Shown here piece by piece: positions 1 to 11,133 of a DNA stretch of 64,000 nt. Source of the DNA: Hevea brasiliensis (lineage: Eukaryota; Streptophyta; Magnoliopsida; Malpighiales; Euphorbiaceae); the NCBI RefSeq assembly GCF_030052815.1, contig NC_079498.1:77734992-77798991 (forward strand). The letters are read 5' to 3'. Under the pieces are notes generated by a model that worked only from the letters and a program-made list of their open reading frames with translations, was not told the DNA's origin and made no database searches. A program made the position numbers and the translations under genes. Positions within the stretch are counted from its first letter, which is position 1. Every line of letters begins with the position of its first letter.

Positions 1-184
1 TAGTTTTAATTTCAACTAAATGTTTTAAATACTCATTAGAAATGCTCACCACTTGTCAAAGATAAGAAAATTGTTTTAAAATCCCTTGTAGGGTACTTAA
101 TGAGTTATCGGTAGGTGAAGTTCGGTAGTTCATTAGGTATTCTACGGGATCATGTTATGCCTTACAGAGGGGTAAGGTGTGACA
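1..184 (+). repeat. 3' end of the 5' LTR of gypsy element 1
   Basis: Near-identical to 8457-8640 and ends in the same GGTGTGACA. The rest of this LTR lies left of the window. Confidence 0.95.
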
Positions 185-192
185 TGTTTTAG

Positions 193-204
193 TGGTATCA
201 GAGC
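193..204 (+). other. Primer-binding site of element 1 (initiator tRNA-Met)
   Basis: TGGTATCAGAGC, the usual complement of the 3' end of plant initiator tRNA-Met, starts 9 nt after the LTR end. It primes minus-strand DNA synthesis. Confidence 0.95.
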
Positions 205-374
205 AAAATTTTTGAAGTATGTTTTAGCTTGTGAATTTGTGTCTTTTCTTTGTTAAGTACAACTGCTCAATGTCCATATTTGTTACATACAGTGCATTAC
301 ATCATGAATATGAACTAACGGAGGGAAATCTCCTTGTGTTACTTGTTCAGGAGATACCCTAACTTCAGCTTGAA

Positions 375-1597
375 ATGGAAGAAGGGGATCGCTCAGTTGA
401 GCAGTCTGTTGAAGCTGAGGCACAAGGGGAAGCCCCAGCTTTACCGAATGTCAGTGGGTCAGCAGCACCAGCCCCACAAATGCCGCAAATTCCTGCACAG
501 TTCGCACAGCAGATAGCGGCAATGTTTCAACAAATGGCTGGGGGTATGCCTGCTCAAGCTCCACCCCAACCACCTGTGGCACAACCACTGCCTCGGCCGG
601 ACAATATGATAAATTATTGAAGTATGGGGCTACAGAATTTAAAGTACAAAGAGACCCACTTGAGGCAGAGCAATGGCTTGAAAGAATGGACAGAGTATTT
701 AAGAAGCTGCACTGCCAAGATGAATTAAAGTTTGAGTATTCTGTGTCTCTACTGCAAGGGGATGCGTATGACTGGTGGAAGACCATCCCCCACAGCTTGG
801 CTGAACCACCAGTGCTAACCTGGGATGACTTTATCAGAGAGTTCGCATGCAATACATCCTGCATATGTTGATCAGAAATTGCAAGAGTTTTTGAGTCTAA
901 AACAAGGGAATAGATCAGTGGCAGAGTATGAGAGGGAGTTCTCCCGCCTGAGTCACTATGCGGAGAGTCTCCTTACTACCAGTAAAGCAAGATGCAAGAG
1001 ATTTGAGACGGGTTTGAAGCCCAGCATACGGATGCAAGTTATAGGATTTCGACACAGCAACTTCTCAGAACTTATGTCCCAAGCACTTGAACTGGAAAGA
1101 GTTGAAGCAGAAGCAACCCCAGTGAAGGAAAAAGTCGAGAAATTAGAAAAAGACAAGGGGGAAAAATCAGTTGAGCAGAGTTCTGGTGCTACCTCCGGAA
1201 AGAAAAAGAAGTTTAGTGGACCCAGCAGGGGTCGAGGTGGCAGATTTGGCAGAGGCAGATTTTCTGGTCAGAGACCCCCTAGGTCAGTCGTGATCAGCGA
1301 GGTTCACATTCTGCCCGCCCCTGTGAGACTTGTGGCAAGATTCATGGGGGGGAATGTTATTGGGCCACTGGAGCCTGCTTTAACTGTGGAGGCAAGGGCC
1401 ATATAGCTAAAGATTGTACTAGTGCTCCGAGATATGGTCCAGCTCCTACTACTGCCGAGGGATCTATTCAGAGTCCTGCTCCTAGAGGCTCACAGTCTGT
1501 TGGCAGAGGAAGAGGCAGAGGTAGAGGCACTGCTTCAGGCAGTCAGGGCACAGTTGGTCAGTCTGCACAAGGAAGTGCGTCAGCCAGAGTCTACACG
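375..1597 (+). pseudogene. gag: gag of gypsy element 1, frameshifted
   Basis: Encodes the structural capsid/nucleocapsid protein. The start at 375 (MEEGDRSVEQ) follows a likely splice acceptor (CAG at 348-350). A Pro/Gln-rich N-terminus is followed by a Retrotrans_gag-type capsid core (EAEQWLERMDRVFKKLHC, then DAYDWW) in a different frame from about 617. The C-terminal capsid (RSVAEYEREFSRLSHYAE) is in a third frame stretch from about 870. A basic Gly/Arg-rich linker leads to two zinc knuckles at about 1322-1420 (C-x2-C-x3-H-x4-C and C-x2-C-x4-H-x4-C). Frame changes at about 605, 850 and 1300 break it. Gag continues without a stop into protease, as in single-ORF chromoviruses. Confidence 0.9.
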
Positions 1598-4500
1598 ATG
1601 AGACAACGAGAAGAGGCTGAGACTTCCGATGTGGTAGCTGGTACATTCTCTATCTCTGGTCAAAATGTATTTGTGTTGTTTGATCCGGGTTCAACCCATT
1701 CATATGTTAGTGCTAGCATAGTCAGTTCACTTGCTGTTCCATGTGTGCAAATGGGTTTTGAAGTGCTAGTAACTAGTCCATTAGGACAAGAGGTCCGGGT
1801 CAACAGAATCTATAGAGACTGTCCTTTGGTGATCCAAGGACATATTTTCCTGTCAGACTTAATTGAAATGCCCTTCAGAGAGTATGATATCATCTTGGGC
1901 ATGGATTGGTTAGCCAGGCATCATGCCATGATTGACTGTAGACTGAAGACAGTCACTTTTGGTCTCCCTTTGTACGGTGATGTGGTAATACACGGGGAGA
2001 GGCATTTACTGCCATCAAACATCATTTCGGCTGCACTAGCCAGAAGGATGATTAAAAAGGGGTGTGAAGCATACTTGGCACATGTGATAGACACCCAGGT
2101 GGGGAGTCCAGCACTAAGGGACATCCCTACGGTATGTGACTTTCCGGATGTATTTCCTGAAGAATTGCCAGGATTACCTCCAGAAAGAGAGGTGCAGTTT
2201 GAAATTGATGTTATGCCTGGTGTGGATCCAATCTCTATAACGCCATATAGAATGGCACCTGCAGAATTGAAAGAGTTGAAAGTGCAGTTGCAAGAATTGC
2301 TTGACAAGGGCTTTATCCGCCCTAGTGTGTCACCTTGGGGAGCGCCAGTGTTGTTTGTAAAGAAGAAAGATGGCACTCTCCGCTTGTGTATTGATTATCG
2401 GCAGTTGAATAAGGTGACAATAAAGAATAGATATCCATTACCCGCATTGATGACTTGTTTGATCGGTTGAGGGTGCAATTGTTCTCCAAAATTGACTGAG
2501 ATCGAGTTATTATCACTGAAAGTACAAGAGCAAAGTATTTCTAAATCTGCCTTCAGAACCCGCTTTGGCCATTATGAGTTCTTGGTCATGCCATTCGGGT
2601 TAACTAATGCTCTACCGCTTTTATGGATCCGATGAACACTATTTTCGCACCATACCTCGACCGGTTGTGGTGGTATTCATAGATGATATATTGGTATATT
2701 CGAGGAATGCGTAAGAGCATGATAGACATCTGCGGATTGTATTGCAGACTTTGAGGAGAAAGACTATATGCCAAATTGTCGAAGTGTGAATTTTGGTGAA
2801 AGAAATATCTTTTTGGGGCATGTAGTATCGAAGAGGGCATTAAGGTAGATCCAAGTAAGATTGAAGTCGTCCTTAATTGGAGGCCACCGTAAATGTCACG
2901 TAGATTCGTAGTTTTCTGGTTTAGCCGATACTACCGTAGATTTGTGAAGGATTCTCCATGTTGGCATCTCCATTGACCAAGCCGCTTAGAAAAGATGTAA
3001 AATTTCGGTGGGACGGATAAATGCCAGTGAGTTTTGATGAATTGAAGAGATGTTTGGTGAAGCTCAGTCTAACTTTACCCACACCGGGTAAAGAATATAC
3101 TGATTCTGATGCTTCTCACAACGGGTTAGGTTGTGTGTTGATGCAAGATCGAAATGTCATTGCCTATGCATCACGCCACTAAAACCGCATGAGAGGAATT
3201 ATCCGACACATGATTTGGAGCTTGACCATTGTGTTTGCTCTTAAGATCTGGAGACATTATTTGTATGGGGAGAAATGTTACATCTACACGGATCATAAGA
3301 GTTTGAAGTATTTGGGCACCTAAAGAAGAGCTGAATTTGAGACAGAGGAGATGGTTAGAGTTGATAAAAGACAATGATTGTCTGATACACTATCAGTCAG
3401 GGAAAGCTAATGTTGTAGCTGATGCCTTAAGTCGCAAGACTATGGCAAGTCTACGGTTACTCCTTTGTCTTTGGTACATGAGTTAAGATCATTGCATGCC
3501 AGCTTAGAGATTAATGATGAGGCGGCAGCGGTTGCATGGCATGTACAGCGGTGTTGATTGATCGATTAGAATGGTGCTCAGAATGATCAAGTATCGAAGT
3601 CGATGGAAGAAGCCAGCAGGGCAAGAAACCGTAATTCTCACTCGAGATGATGGTCTATTGCTACACCGAGGCGTAATTTGTGTTCCTAATGTTGTTGAAT
3701 TGATGAGGATCATTTTAAAGGAAGCACATGAGTCTCCTTTTGCCATGCACCGTGGTGGTACAAAAATGTATAGAGTGCTAAAGGAGCATTACTGGTGGAT
3801 GGGTATGAATAGAGATGTGGCGAGTTTGTATCCAAATGCCTAACTTGTCGCCAAGTGAAGCGAGCATCAAGTACCATTGGGTTGTTACATCCACTACCCG
3901 ATGCAGTGGAAATGGGAGAGAATAACGATGGATTTTGTGATGGGACTTCCGAGGACACAAAAGAGTCATGATGCAGTTTGGGTCATTGTTGACAGACTGA
4001 CTAAATCTGCTCATTTTCTGCCAGTTCGGATGGACTACAATTGGGACAGATTGGCGGGTTGTACATCGATGAGATTGTGAGATTGCATGGAGTGCCGTAT
4101 CTATTGTATCGCATGAGAGATCCTAGGTTCACTTCTAGATTAGGGTAGTCTTCAGAGAGCCCTAGGAACTAGATTGAACTTCAGTACGGCATTCCACCCA
4201 CAGACAGATGGCCAATCTGAGAGGGTAATTCAGATCTTGGAGGATATGCTACGGGCTTGTGTTATTGAGTTTGAGGGTAGTTGGGATACACACTTGCCTT
4301 TGATTGAGTTTGCTTACAACAGCTACCAATCAAGCATTGGGATGCCTCCATATGAAGCTTTGTATGGCAGAAAATGTAGAACCCCGTTGTGTTGGGATGA
4401 CGTGGGTGAAAGAAAGATGATTGGACCCGAAATTGTTCAACAAACTGAAGAGAAAATCAAGGTGATCCGAGATCGACTTAAGACTGCATCAGACCGTCAG

Positions 4501-5016
4501 AAGTCCTATATTGATTTAAAAAGAAGGGATATTGAGTATGCAGTGGGTGAGAAAGTTTTCCTCAAAGTTTCTCCTTGGAAGAGAATTATGAGATTCGCAG
4601 AAAGGGGAAAAGCGAGTCCTCGTTTCATTGGGCCATATGAGGTTCTGGAAAGAGTGGGTCCTTTGGCATATCGGTTGGCACTACCTCCAGAGTTGGAAAA
4701 GATACATAATGTCTTCCATGTGTCTATGTTGAGGAGGTATCGATCAGACCCATCTCATGTACTACCAGTAGAAGAAATAGAAGTGAATCCAGACCTCACA
4801 TATGAAGAAGAACCCATAAAGATTCTGGCTTATGAGGTGAAGCGACTACGGAATAAGCAGATACCGTTGGTAAAAGTTATGTGGAACCATCATTCGTGCC
4901 AAGAAGCTACTTGGGAACGAGAGGAGGACATGAGGAGACAACATCCAACGCTGTTCAGAGATAGAAACCAGGTAAAATTTCGAGACGAAATTTATTTAAG
5001 AGGGGGAGAATTGTAA
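1598..5016 (+). pseudogene. pol: pol of gypsy element 1 (PR-RT-RNaseH-IN-chromodomain), broken
   Basis: The open stretch 1598-2470 holds the aspartic protease (active site DPGST at about 1682) and the start of RT ([14 protein letters not shown]). The frame then breaks in the segment that should read [12 protein letters not shown]. The RT catalytic FIDDILVYS is still legible at about 2670-2700, and RNase H remnants ([14 protein letters not shown]) at about 3107. Integrase runs in frame 1 in pieces from 3571: an HHCC-type zinc region, ITMDFVMGLP (first Asp), the [14 protein letters not shown] block, and a C-terminal region ending with the chromodomain-like PLVKVMWNHHSCQEATWE. The last part, 4174-5016, is open and reads ERVIQILEDML without interruption, which matters for the intron-like insert in elements 2 and 3. 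The stop codon overlaps the LTR start. Confidence 0.92.
4998..5010 (+). other. Polypurine tract of element 1
   Basis: AAGAGGGGGAGAA directly before the LTR start TGTAACACCC. It is the usual plus-strand primer position. Confidence 0.9.
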
Positions 5017-5224
5017 CACCCCCGTTATATAGCACAGTATATTTCATCATTCGGAGACGGTGTCGGTCCGGACAATTAATGGGATTAGGGCCACACTTAA
5101 GACAACTTGAGAAGCCATAAACACAAATAATTAGTAATGTTTAATTAGTTAACTATAAATAAGAAAAACAAAACATAAGAGGTTAAACGAGCCGAGAGTC
5201 ACAGCGATGAGTGACCTCCTCGGG

Positions 5225-5242
5225 AACGACTGCGAAGTCGTT
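5225..5242 (+). other. Family-specific hairpin in the element 1 LTR
   Basis: AACGAC and GTCGTT pair across a 6-nt loop, 213 nt into the LTR. Other families have a different stem at the same place. Confidence 0.55.
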
Positions 5243-5552
5243 TTAAACTCAAATTTTGAACCGTAAAAAGTGACGCTGCGGTCCTTAGGACCCTTATGAA
5301 CACAAAGTGGAAAAGAGAAAATCATGAAAAGAACTGTTAAGTCCAAATAATTAGGTCGTGGAGCCGGAAGAAATATTGGATTATTTGCAAACCGATGAGC
5401 AGGGGCAATTTGGTCAATTGACCCCGAGAGCTGACTCCTGACCTAACTGTCAAATAAAATCGGAGAAAAGAAAATTTCGGAATCGAGAATTAAATTAAAG
5501 AACTAATAGAAAAAAAAAAAAGAGAAAAAGAGATGAAAATGAAAAAGTCAAA

Positions 5553-5582
5553 AGTTATGACATCATGCATGATGTCATAACT
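5553..5582. promoter_or_regulatory. 30-bp perfect palindrome with TGACATCA dyad
   Basis: Arms 5553-5567 and 5568-5582 are exact reverse complements with no spacer. The core TGACATCA/TGATGTCA dyad recurs about 540 nt into most gypsy LTRs here. A role as a transcription-factor (bZIP-like) site is inferred. Confidence 0.6.
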
Positions 5583-5883
5583 AAAGTAATAAATTGAATT
5601 ATTTAATTTGGGAATTAGGGGTCTTCCATAAGCCAAAAAAAAAAAAAAAACGTGTAAAGGAAACCAAAGGAAAAAAATTAGGATTTTCTTCTTCCTTGCC
5701 ACCCCACTTTCCTCCCAAATTCCTCCATGAATGGTCCTCCATTTAAGCTTACATTTAAGCTTAATTTTCTTCACTTAATCCAAATAACTCTCTTAAAAAC
5801 CACCCTAGAGCTTGTTATTGCAACTTAAGAAGGAGATTACAAGAAGAAAGAAGAATTAAAGATAGGGTTTTGAAGCTTTAACA

Positions 5884-5893
5884 AAAGGTTAGT
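5884..5893 (+). other. Candidate leader-intron splice donor in the element 1 LTR
   Basis: AAAG/GTTAGT with the intron starting at 5888, 876 nt into the LTR. This is the 3' LTR copy; the functional copy would be in the 5' LTR off window, paired with the acceptor at 350. Confidence 0.45.
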
Positions 5894-6480
5894 ATGTTAA
5901 ATTGTTACTTTTCCATTCAAATGCATGTTTAGGTAATTAAGTGAGCTAATAACTTGATTTAAATGAAACAAATATGGGGAAAGAATTAAATTGAAATTTT
6001 GGGCAGCTTGAGAGGAGTGTGGTTTGCATGAATATGATGCAATTGAGTGAGTTTAGAAGCTTTACTTAGTGAAATGATTAACATTAAAATTATTAGAAGT
6101 AGTTAAATGCAAGAGTTAGTGAGATTAAGGTTTCAATGCTAGGGTTTATGGACCAAAATTTGGAGAAATGCATAAATGGCATGTTTAACCTATTGTGAAA
6201 TGAAGTAATGGTCAATTATGACCAAATAAGTTGTGTGGGAATGATAGGAATGAAAACTAAATTCGGAGGTTAATGGTCATGCTGCTGGCAGCATGACCAA
6301 ACCCACTTTGAAGGATCAAAACTCAAATTTTACAAGCCCAATTGATATGCCACCAATTGGAGATGAAAATAGACATAAAAGAGCACAATTTTCATTAAGG
6401 AACCATGGCCAAAAACTGACCAAAACTTGGTGAAACAATTGACCAAAGTGAGTTGATTGCAGGCTGCCACTGCACAAAAC

Positions 6481-6513
6481 TGACCAAATGAACAGTAACT
6501 GTTCATTTGGTCA
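6481..6513. repeat. 15-bp inverted repeat with TAA loop in the LTR
   Basis: Arms 6481-6495 and 6499-6513 are perfectly complementary. Related copies occur in element 2/3-type LTRs (for example 12609-12635, 31629-31655). Confidence 0.7.
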
Positions 6514-8640
6514 TAACTCGAGCTAGGTAGGTCAAATTGACCTGAAATTTTGCCAGTAATTAGATATGATATAGACCTAAAACTTTCATGAAGAACACCA
6601 ACCCAAATTAGGCCATTAACTCATTCAAATCATTGAGCAAAGTTAAAATTACTGTACTGAAATTCTGCAGAATTTTCATTGAGCAGCAATGTTTGGAGGG
6701 CTATAACTCTCTCCAGAAAACTCGGATTTAGGCGATTCTTGAATCGATGGAAACCTAAGACATAGTACAACATTTCATATGAAGAAAGTGAGACCGAATT
6801 ATGAACTTAACTTGATCAAACAATTGACCAAAATTGGACCAAAAATCTGCCAGCACCTAAATTGCAGTATGAACAGTGCACGTGAACAGTAAACTTATTT
6901 TGGCCATAACTTGAGCTACAAAACTCCGATTGAGGTGATCCAAAAATGAGAATACACTTAAGACAATAAGGAACATTTTCTATGAAGGAAGTTTTGTCAA
7001 ATTCCAACAGTAGATCGACCAATGGAATAGTGCAACTTCGAAAACCAAAGCGAAAATTGGCAATTTTGCCAAAATGACCTAAGCTTTAAACAAATGACCA
7101 AAACCAACAAGTTTGGTGACCAAAATGTGGTATGTGGGTGAAGTTGGAGTTCCCATACCCATTAAGCCTTAGAAAGTCAATAATTTGACTTGAATAGTGC
7201 AGTGAATAGTAACCAAACACAAAATTTCGAGAACGTCGAATTTAACACGTTAGAGCTAGCTAAATGTGAAGTTAAGTTTATTTTGGATTTATTTTAAGTT
7301 CTAGTACTGAAACATTGTAAAATTGTGTGTTTCAGTTGAAAAGAATATCGGAAGGAACTCGAGGAACCGAGTCGAGGCTAAAGGACGACTGCTTGAGGTT
7401 TGTGCACAACATATACTTTTATAATCATCTTTTGCATATCGTTTTAAATAATGTGAAATATTGGATTATGACATTCTTATGATGTTGATCTAAATTGTTG
7501 AAAGTTATTATGTATATTTGAAAAGAAAATGTTTAGCAAATTGTTAAGATAAGTTTTGAAACCACGTGTCATGACCACATATTTGAACACCTCACTAGCA
7601 CGACTAGTGGGGGTAATTAGTTTCAATTTTGATTCCTTCTCTGGAGAAGTGTTGAGGTGTGCCAAGAGAAGAGGATGTGAATGGATATCCATATATTTGA
7701 GCTAGCTAGCCTTGTGATGTGATTTCTCTTTAGCCTCGGCTGCTATTGATATTCTATTTGTTTCGAATGGCATGATTTAACTGTGGGTTTTATGAAATGT
7801 GTTTTGATACTTTGAAATAAACTTGGTTTACATGTAAAATCTTACAATGCATGATTGTATTTAATTTTCATGTTTAATCAAATTTTTGAATGAATGTGCT
7901 TTAAGTTTTGCATAAAGATTATTTTAGTATATTGTGCACCACTGAGTCTTAGTACTCTGATAGCTTTATTCTTGCCGCAGATACAGAGATTAGAGGAGCA
8001 AAGCAGATCGAGTCTTGAGGTGTGTGAAGTCATCGCTTGAAGCCTTCGGGTATAATTTATACCCTAATCAGAATACTTCTTTTGATGTATATATTGCACA
8101 TAAATGTATGGACATGTAAAAATGGGTCTTGAGCAGCTTGTACACAAATTTGTATGAAGTTTGTAATAAAGTTTAGTTTGTGTTTCTTTTGATATAAATT
8201 TGTAAGGTTATGTATAAATTATTTTGTTTTTAATGAAATATGAATGATATTGATTGACAGTATTTTGAGAATTACTGAACTTGTGAATTTTGATAAATTG
8301 ATTGAGTTTGATTGTGAAACCGAAGTAGTGGTTGAGAAAATCTTTTAGAAGTGCTTTTTACAGGTATTCGAAGAACGGTTTTCTCAAAATACAGAGGAAA
8401 CTCTGTCAAAATTTTTATAAAATTTGCGGAAAACTAAAATGGCCAAAAATATTAATTAGTTTTAATTTCAACTAAATGTTTTAAATACTCATTAGAAATG
8501 CTCACCACTTGTCAAAGATAAGAAAATTGTTTTAAAATCCCTTGTAGGGTACTTAATGAGTTATCGGTAGGTGAAGTTCGGTAGTTCATTAGGTATTCTA
8601 CGGGATCATGTTATGCCTTACAGAGGGGTAAGGTGTGACA

Positions 8641-9190
8641 GAATTTGTCTTGAATCGGACTCAAATAATGCTATCTCCAGGGTTAAAAATCCTAATTCAG
8701 CTCCATGGTGCCTTTCTTCAACATAAATTCCATTTTAGTAAGCTTTCAATCACTCCCTCCCATTGAGCTCTCCAAAATCCCGAGAGAAGCAAACTTTGTT
8801 GCTGATTCTTTAGCAAGGCAAGGATTATCTAGAATTACAGATTTCGTCGCTTTTTTCTGACATGGACTCTTGCTCAGTAGCTTGGTTCTCCATTGCATCA
8901 GATTGTTCTTCCTTGGTTATCTTGCATCTATTTCTTGTGTTTTGTTTCCTCTGTGTCTCTGTCTTTTGATTATGTTGTTTTGTTTTTTTTTTTTTAGTTT
9001 CGAATATGTTCAGTTTTGTTCCTTTGGTTTGCAGTGTCGTCTTGGCTTGTTAGTTTTGTAAGTTTTAAGTTTTTTTACTTAGCATCATTCGTCCTAGGTT
9101 AAGTGTAATTGGGTTGATTTGTTGGCCTGGGCTAATTGGATGTTTCTCTTGATTTAATTATTAATAAAATGGTTGTCTTATAAAAAAAAA
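8641..9190 (+). mobile_element. 3' end of a 5'-truncated LINE (L1-type), decayed
   Basis: Reading from 8777 gives IPREANFVADSLARQG, the typical end of the RNase H domain in plant L1 elements (PREAN..AD.LA). It is followed by a stop at about 8861, a T-rich 3' UTR, AATAAA-like signals near 9168 and a poly(A) run at 9182-9190. Upstream the frame has stops, so the coding part is decayed. Its visible left edge is the LTR of element 1, which may have inserted into it. A host RNase H-domain gene fragment is the alternative, but the 3' tail argues for a LINE. Confidence 0.65.
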
Positions 9191-10951
9191 TATATGTGGA
9201 TTTTATTATGCATGATATATTTTTGATAAATGATGGATTAGGTCTAAATAAAAATTTTTTTATAAAAAAATAAATAAAAGATCTCAAAAGCTTCAAATAG
9301 TAAAATAATAAAATATTCATGGTAAAAAAATGATAAAGTAATTAATGCAATTCATTAGTTGCTAGAAAATTAAAAAAAAAACCTAATAATTGATAGAAAA
9401 TAAAGGAAGAACATTCTAGAGAAACATTAATCTCTTTGGTTGATGTAACAAATAAAATAATAAAAAAAAACCTGCCATATATATTTTCAGCTAACTCCAA
9501 CGGAATTCCGGCCACCATCCCTTGTAGTCGGTGAGCTCTGGAAAGTTTGAGTCTCTTAAAAAAAAAAAAAAAACAAATATGAACAGGAAGTAAACAAGTC
9601 ACTTTTTTTTCTTTTCGATTTTGTTGCAATTAGAGAAATAAATTATATTGGAAAAGTGAACAAGTTAATCTTCTTATTGTCGATTCATCTAAATATATAA
9701 TGATTGTTTGTAGCACAAGAAGAGTAACAATACACCTCAATGCATATCGTCCTCTTTCAATTTCAAAAAGAATTGATTTTGAATGTGTTCTTGATGGGTA
9801 ATTTTAATTTTATCATATTTCTCTCCTAATTTTCGATTTTACTCATAAATAACTTCCATGAATTTTGTTCTAAACTTGAGTAAATTAGCATCGGGCATTT
9901 TTTATTAAAAGGAAGAGAATCAATGGATATAAATTTATGGTATAATTTTAGCTTGGAAAATAATTGCTTAAAATGAATTTCACAAAAAGTATTCGAAAAA
10001 TTAAGCAAGATGACTATTAAAGAATGTTTCTAAGAAATTTGAGAATACTAATGACTATATATAGTTCCTTGTCAAAATATAGAAGTTAGGTAGAGTTTTA
10101 TTTAGAAATATAATAATATTTTTTAGAACAATTAATGAAAATGCATAGAGGCATTTAGACCAAGAAAATCTAATTTTCTTGAATAACTTAAATAGGTTTA
10201 ATATTTATTAAATTCTAATTTGAGATTTCAATGAAAAATATCAGAACCGGAAGGTTTATAATTTTGTTTTTCATTGCTACATTATAAATAGATTAAATGA
10301 TTTTTAGTAGAGCTGTAAAGGTAATTTAAAGAAATAATAATGGAACATAGATAAAATAAGGGTAAATTATTAAAAAAAAAAAGAAAAAATAAACACGAGA
10401 GGACTGCATCAAAATACACTGTAGTATCCAACAAATGATTTCTCATTATAAAATTATGAAAATTCACCTACATAATTAGTCCTAAAGAAATTAATTTATA
10501 TTTCAGCCTCTCAACTATTTTTGAGTGCTAAAATCTGCTAGGAAAATTATTAAGAGTGTTAAATTATAGAATTTGGTTTGTATGAGAATGTTACATGTAT
10601 GGGAAAATTTAATTCCCAAATTTGAGAACTTCATATTCATATTTACTTTTCTATATAGTAAAAGATACTTCCAAAGAGTCGGAAAAGGAGAAAGTTATTT
10701 TTTATAGGTGTACATTAAAAAAATATAAATAATTATAGCATCATTTCTAATAATATTTATTAAAACAAAATATAAAACTTTTCTATAAATCCTCCTGGTA
10801 AGAGGTTTTTAAATGATCTACATGGGTTTCAAATCATTTAATAGTTCTTTTTTAGAAGTTGAATTTTTTTAAAAAAAATAATTTTAATTTTGGTTTTTAA
10901 TCATATATTTTAAACGATTATATGATGCTCATTTAATATTTTTAAAATAAT
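9191..10951. other. AT-rich intergenic stretch, nothing recognised
   Basis: Very AT-rich, with A runs at 9556-9573 and 10371-10388. Short ORFs on both strands show no known domain or matching copy elsewhere in the window. A small less AT-rich patch at about 9490-9545 is not identifiable by eye. This is probably old decayed repeat sequence. Confidence 0.6.
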
Positions 10952-11133
10952 TGTAATGTCCCGAAGAATTTTAAAAATAAATAATTTGTAAAGATTATTA
11001 TTTTAAAATTATTTTATTGTTTAAACATATTTCAGGAGATTATTTAAAATTTTTAAATTTAATTTTAGAACTTTGAATTTTGATTATCTTTTGTGAAATT
11101 CTAAAATTTTATGTCTGTTATTATTATTGTTTT
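10952..11133 (+). repeat. Possible start of an older LTR hosting element 2
   Basis: Starts TGTAATGTCCCGAAG after an AT-rich flank, an LTR-like beginning. Its continuation would be 36362-37396, on the far side of element 2. No second copy is in the window, so this is a suggestion only. Confidence 0.35.
11129..11133. repeat. Left target-site duplication of element 2 (GTTTT)
   Basis: Matches 36357-36361 on the other side of the element. Confidence 0.9.

Larger units (their letters stand above)
1..8640 (+). mobile_element. Gypsy element 1 (chromovirus-like LTR retrotransposon), 5' end off window
   Basis: Bases 1-184 are repeated almost exactly at 8457-8640, which marks the ends of two LTRs. Between them are a tRNA-Met primer site (193), gag with zinc knuckles, protease, reverse transcriptase, RNase H, integrase, a chromodomain-like tail and a polypurine tract. 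Integrase lies after RT/RNase H, the Ty3/gypsy order. The 3.6 kb LTR and chromodomain-like tail suggest a Tekay/Del-type chromovirus (clade inferred, not tested). The internal region is 4,827 bp. Target duplication cannot be checked because the left end is outside the window; the right flank begins GAATT. The coding region has several frameshifts, so the copy is defective. Confidence 0.93.
5012..8640 (+). repeat. 3' LTR of gypsy element 1 (3,629 bp)
   Basis: Begins TGTAACACCCCCG and ends GGTGTGACA (TG...CA ends). Its last 184 bp match the fragment at the window start. It carries the features shared by the gypsy LTRs here: a hairpin at 5225-5242, a 30-bp perfect palindrome at 5553-5582, a splice-donor-like AG/GTTAGT at 5888, a 15-bp-arm hairpin at 6481-6513, and degenerate repeats of about 195 bp from about 6315 to 6990. 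Confidence 0.95.

Noticed and set aside
193..204. A tRNA gene at the TGGTATCAGAGC sites
   Set aside because: These are 12-14 nt primer-binding sites next to LTRs; no cloverleaf can be drawn around them.
3504..4014. Several minus-strand ORFs over element 1 integrase
   Set aside because: Shadows of the plus-strand integrase frame with no domain of their own.
5149..5346. 65-codon ORF antisense in the element 1 LTR
   Set aside because: Lies over the conserved hairpin region; not conserved as an ORF in other LTRs.
9342..9629. 95-codon minus-strand ORF in the AT-rich stretch
   Set aside because: It is rich in Phe runs from poly(A) tracts, has no known motif and no second copy; most likely chance.
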